DNA of 64,000 nt from Duganella aceris. GTDB taxonomy: Bacteria; Pseudomonadota; Gammaproteobacteria; Burkholderiales; Burkholderiaceae_D. The notes beneath the pieces were generated by a model, which ran no database searches, was not told the DNA's origin, and was given only the letters and a program-made list of their open reading frames with translations. Position numbers and translations under genes: made by a program. Location: positions 186,001 through 250,000 of the forward strand of contig NZ_JAADJT010000004.1 of assembly GCF_011090165.1 (NCBI RefSeq). Reading direction: 5' to 3'. Below, piece by piece: positions 61,460 to 64,000 of the stretch (positions are counted from its first letter, which is position 1; each line of letters begins with the position of its first letter).

Positions 61460-64000
61460 TACCAGTCCTCCCTGACTGCGCGTATCGGTCCGCCGGATAG
61501 CGACTGGCGCCCGGCCAGCAGCGCGGTCAGCGCGGCGGCGGCCAGCAGCAGGCCGGCCACGGTTGCCAGCAGCGGCCAGGGCAGGTGCAGTTGCATGGTC
61601 CAGTGGAAGGACTGCGGATTGACGACAAAAACCAGTATCAGGCTGATGACCCAGCCCAGCGCGAAGCCGGTGGCGATGCCGAGGCCCGTCAACGCGCCGC
61701 CCTCGATCGCCAGTATCGACAGGATCTGGCGGCGCGTGACGCCGACGTGGCGCAGCATGCCGAACTCCTTGGCGCGCGCCAGCGTCTGCGCCGAGAACGT
61801 CGCCGCCACGCCGAACAAGCCGATGATGATGGCGATCGCCTCCAACAGATAGGTGATGGCGAAGCTGCGGTCGAACACCTTCATGCTCATGACACGGATC
61901 TCGGACGGCACGCTGGCGTCCAGCGCGGCGGCGAACGGCAACTGTTTCAAGGCTTGTTGCGTGTCTTCGGCCTTGGCGCCCGGCTTGAGCGTCAGCGCGA
62001 CGCCGCTGGCATCGTTGTCGCCGGTGATGGCGCGGTAGTCGCTCAGGCGCATCTGGATGGTGCCGGTCGGCCGCGCGTAATCACGCCACACGCCTGCCAC
62101 CTGGAACGCATGCAAGGCGCCGTTCAACGGCAACGCGATGCGCTTGCCGACATGCATATCGTACAGATCGACCATCGCTTCCGAGACCCACACCGGCGCC
62201 GGCGCGCCGGGTGCGGGCGGCTTGACGTCGCCGACGATGGCCAGCGTGCGGCCCGGATCGGCGGCATCGATGTTGCGCGCCATGAGCATCACCGGCGGCC
62301 GGGCGGACGCCAGCGAAACGGATCGGGTGCGCAGGAAGTCGACGCCGGCCACGCCGGGCAGGGCGGCGATGGCGGCCTGCTCTTGCGGATGCAGGCCGGC
62401 GGTGGCGCCGCCGCTGGCGGTGCTGACATAGATGTCGGCCGGCAGGATGCGCAGCAGCCAGTCGTCCAGCGAGACGCGGAAGCTGGCGACCATGATCGCC
62501 ATCGCCACCATCAGGCTGAAGCTGGACAGCACGCCGCCCAGCGCGATGCCGGCCTGGCTGGAGGCGTTGGCCAGCCGCGCCAGAGTGAGCGTCAGCACCG
62601 GCGAAGCAACCGGCTTGTCGGCGGTGGCGGCGCTCCAGCGCCGGTGCGCGTAGCGGAACACGATGGCGGCCAGGCGCGGCATCAGCGAAATGGCGCCGAT
62701 CAGCAGCAACGCGATCGACAAATAGCCGAACAGCGGCAGTTCGAATATCGGCGGCGCCTGCGACAACAGCGCGGCCAGCGAGATGCAGATCAGCGACGGC
62801 CAGGCCTTGGCCAGGCGCGACATCGCCGCCTCCTCGGTGCCCGACTTGAGCGCCACCGCAGGCTTGGCGCGCGCCGCGTCCAGCGCCGGCGCGGCGCAAC
62901 CCAGCAGCGCGACGGCGACGCCGAGCACGAAGTAGACGGCGGCGGCGACCGGCGTGAAGCGCACAGTCGGCTGCACGCCGGAGAAGAATCCGGCGCCCAA
63001 ATCCGCGCCCATGAAATGCAGTGCGGCGGCCGCCATGCCGTAGCCGGCGGCGATGCCGATGGCCGAACCGGCGATGCCGAGGGCCAGGCCTTCGATCAGG
63101 ATCTGGCGCAGCAGGCGGTGGCGGTCCATGCCCAGCACGCGCAGCAGCGCGAACTGGCTGCGACGGCGGATCACCGACAGCGCCTGCGTCGAGAACACCA
63201 GGAAGGCGCCGGTGAACAGCGCCACCAGCGCCAGCACGGTCAGGTTGACGCGGTAGGCGCGGCTCATGCCTTCGTTGCTGCTGTTCTGTTCCTCGTCGTT
63301 GGGCTGGTTGACGCGGAAGCGGCCCGGATAGTCGCGCTGCAGCTGCTGCTCCAGCTGCGCCTTGAAAGCGTCGCGATTGACGCCGTCACGCAGCTTGATG
63401 TCGATGCGGGACAGCTTGCCCAGCTTGTCGAAGCGCCATTGCGTCGCGCCCAGGTCCATCACGCCGATGCGCTGGCCGGCGCGGGCGCGTTGCAGCGAGC
63501 CGGCCACGCGCAGCTGCAAGGCATGGGTGCCGACTTGCAGCGTCAGCGTGCCGGCGTCGGGCTTCAGCCATTGTTGCGCGGCCGGCGACAGGAACAGCGT
63601 GTCGTCGGCCAGCGTATCGCCCACGTTGTCGCCGGCCGGCACGCCGATCAGGTCGGGCGAGATGTAGCCGGCGCGGAAGACGTCGATGCCGATGATCTTC
63701 AGCGCGGTGCGCTGGCCGGGCACCGAGGCGTCGAACTCCAGCACCGGCGAGGCCACCGCCACGCCGTCGCGCTGCGCCAGCATCGGATAGACCGCCTCGT
63801 CGAAGAAGGGTTCGGTGCCGCGCACCTGTACGTCGGCCACGCCGGACAGGCCTTTGATGGCCGAGGAAAATTCGTTGAAGGCCGCCGCGTTAATCAGGTG
63901 GATGGCGAAACCGAGCGAGATGCCGACCGCGATGGCGGCAATCGCCACCAGCGCGCGCACCGGATGCGCGCGCCATTCTCCCAGCAGCAGCCAGCGTGAA
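61459..64000 (-). CDS. FtsX-family ABC transporter permease (AttF/AttG-like), 5' end beyond window
   Basis: The frame is open to the right edge, so the true start lies outside; at least 846 codons are visible, starting with [25 protein letters not shown]. There are two FtsX-type permease repeats: membrane segments near the N-terminus and about 245-370, then 400-430, 460-490 and a C-terminal set ([63 protein letters not shown]). Large periplasmic loops lie between. The ATPase partner must be encoded beyond the window. Coupled to the AttH-like gene. Confidence 0.88.
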   Translation of the reverse strand, partial: SRWLLLGEWRAHPVRALVAIAAIAVGISLGFAIHLINAAAFNEFSSAIKGLSGVADVQVRGTEPFFDEAVYPMLAQRDGVAVASPVLEFDASVPGQRTALKIIGIDVFRAGYISPDLIGVPAGDNVGDTLADDTLFLSPAAQQWLKPDAGTLTLQVGTHALQLRVAGSLQRARAGQRIGVMDLGATQWRFDKLGKLSRIDIKLRDGVNRDAFKAQLEQQLQRDYPGRFRVNQPNDEEQNSSNEGMSRAYRVNLTVLALVALFTGAFLVFSTQALSVIRRRSQFALLRVLGMDRHRLLRQILIEGLALGIAGSAIGIAAGYGMAAAALHFMGADLGAGFFSGVQPTVRFTPVAAAVYFVLGVAVALLGCAAPALDAARAKPAVALKSGTEEAAMSRLAKAWPSLICISLAALLSQAPPIFELPLFGYLSIALLLIGAISLMPRLAAIVFRYAHRRWSAATADKPVASPVLTLTLARLANASSQAGIALGGVLSSFSLMVAMAIMVASFRVSLDDWLLRILPADIYVSTASGGATAGLHPQEQAAIAALPGVAGVDFLRTRSVSLASARPPVMLMARNIDAADPGRTLAIVGDVKPPAPGAPAPVWVSEAMVDLYDMHVGKRIALPLNGALHAFQVAGVWRDYARPTGTIQMRLSDYRAITGDNDASGVALTLKPGAKAEDTQQALKQLPFAAALDASVPSEIRVMSMKVFDRSFAITYLLEAIAIIIGLFGVAATFSAQTLARAKEFGMLRHVGVTRRQILSILAIEGGALTGLGIATGFALGWVISLILVFVVNPQSFHWTMQLHLPWPLLATVAGLLLAAAALTALLAGRQSLSGGPIRAVREDW

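Overview
The window is high-GC bacterial chromosome, densely packed with short intergenic gaps. Gene content suggests a betaproteobacterium of the Oxalobacteraceae type (Massilia/Duganella/Janthinobacterium group): a PEP-CTERM surface protein, recJ next to an rpfE-like gene, one LolC/E-type permease with lolD, a large carbohydrate-type TonB receptor, a DUF1800/DUF1501 pair and a biodegradative-type basic amino acid decarboxylase. This placement is inference; no rRNA, tRNA or CRISPR array was seen.

Layout. 0-1 kb: a REP-associated transposase (RAYT) gene bracketed by 24-bp inverted repeats. 1-9.5 kb: aldo/keto reductase, DUF4272 protein, RcnB-like protein, YbaK-type deacylase, then an exported alpha/beta hydrolase translationally coupled to an 8-oxoguanine deaminase, facing a PPOX/ferredoxin-reductase/ferredoxin fusion, and an AhpD-like protein divergent from a LysR regulator. 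10.5-15.2 kb is accessory in character: a RES/Xre toxin-antitoxin pair with a good promoter, a DUF4440 protein, a two-gene unit of a NucS-domain nuclease and an overlapping membrane-anchored orphan, and a YajD-type HNH protein. 15.2-20.5 kb: a three-gene run (CMD-like, patatin, 3-hydroxybutyrate dehydrogenase) converging on recJ and an rpfE-like gene.

20.5-27 kb: an 1835-residue surface protein with twelve SdrD-B-type repeats that alternate between two subtypes, followed by a PEP-CTERM protein and a strong terminator. 27-33.4 kb: lolC-lolD-tatD, a TonB-dependent receptor, a 96-bp near-perfect palindrome (a REPIN-like element resembling the RAYT flanks) and the remnants of a divergent MFS/LysR pair that has lost both 5' ends. 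33.4-37.5 kb: comEC, a hydrolase and dcd.

37.5-41.6 kb is an envelope-stress module: a FlxA-like gene with a sigma-28-type -10 sequence, a CpxA/CpxR-like two-component pair, and a divergent CpxP/Spy-like gene plus a low-complexity protein. The cpxR-cpxP intergenic region holds three tandem TTTAC-N5-TTTAC boxes, the reverse-complement form of the CpxR box. 41.6-46.2 kb: a lipoprotein-type intradiol dioxygenase facing a DUF1800-DUF1501 operon.

46.2-54.5 kb: a lysine/arginine decarboxylase gene with a terminator-like hairpin directly upstream of its ribosome binding site, a DUF4337 protein, folA, an M16 metallopeptidase, and thyA coupled to a hydrolase. 54.6-64 kb: a DEAD-box helicase with a repetitive basic tail, a threonine aldolase family enzyme, a sterol desaturase family protein, an MsbA-type ABC exporter, and an AttH-like lipocalin protein coupled to an FtsX-type permease that runs off the right edge.
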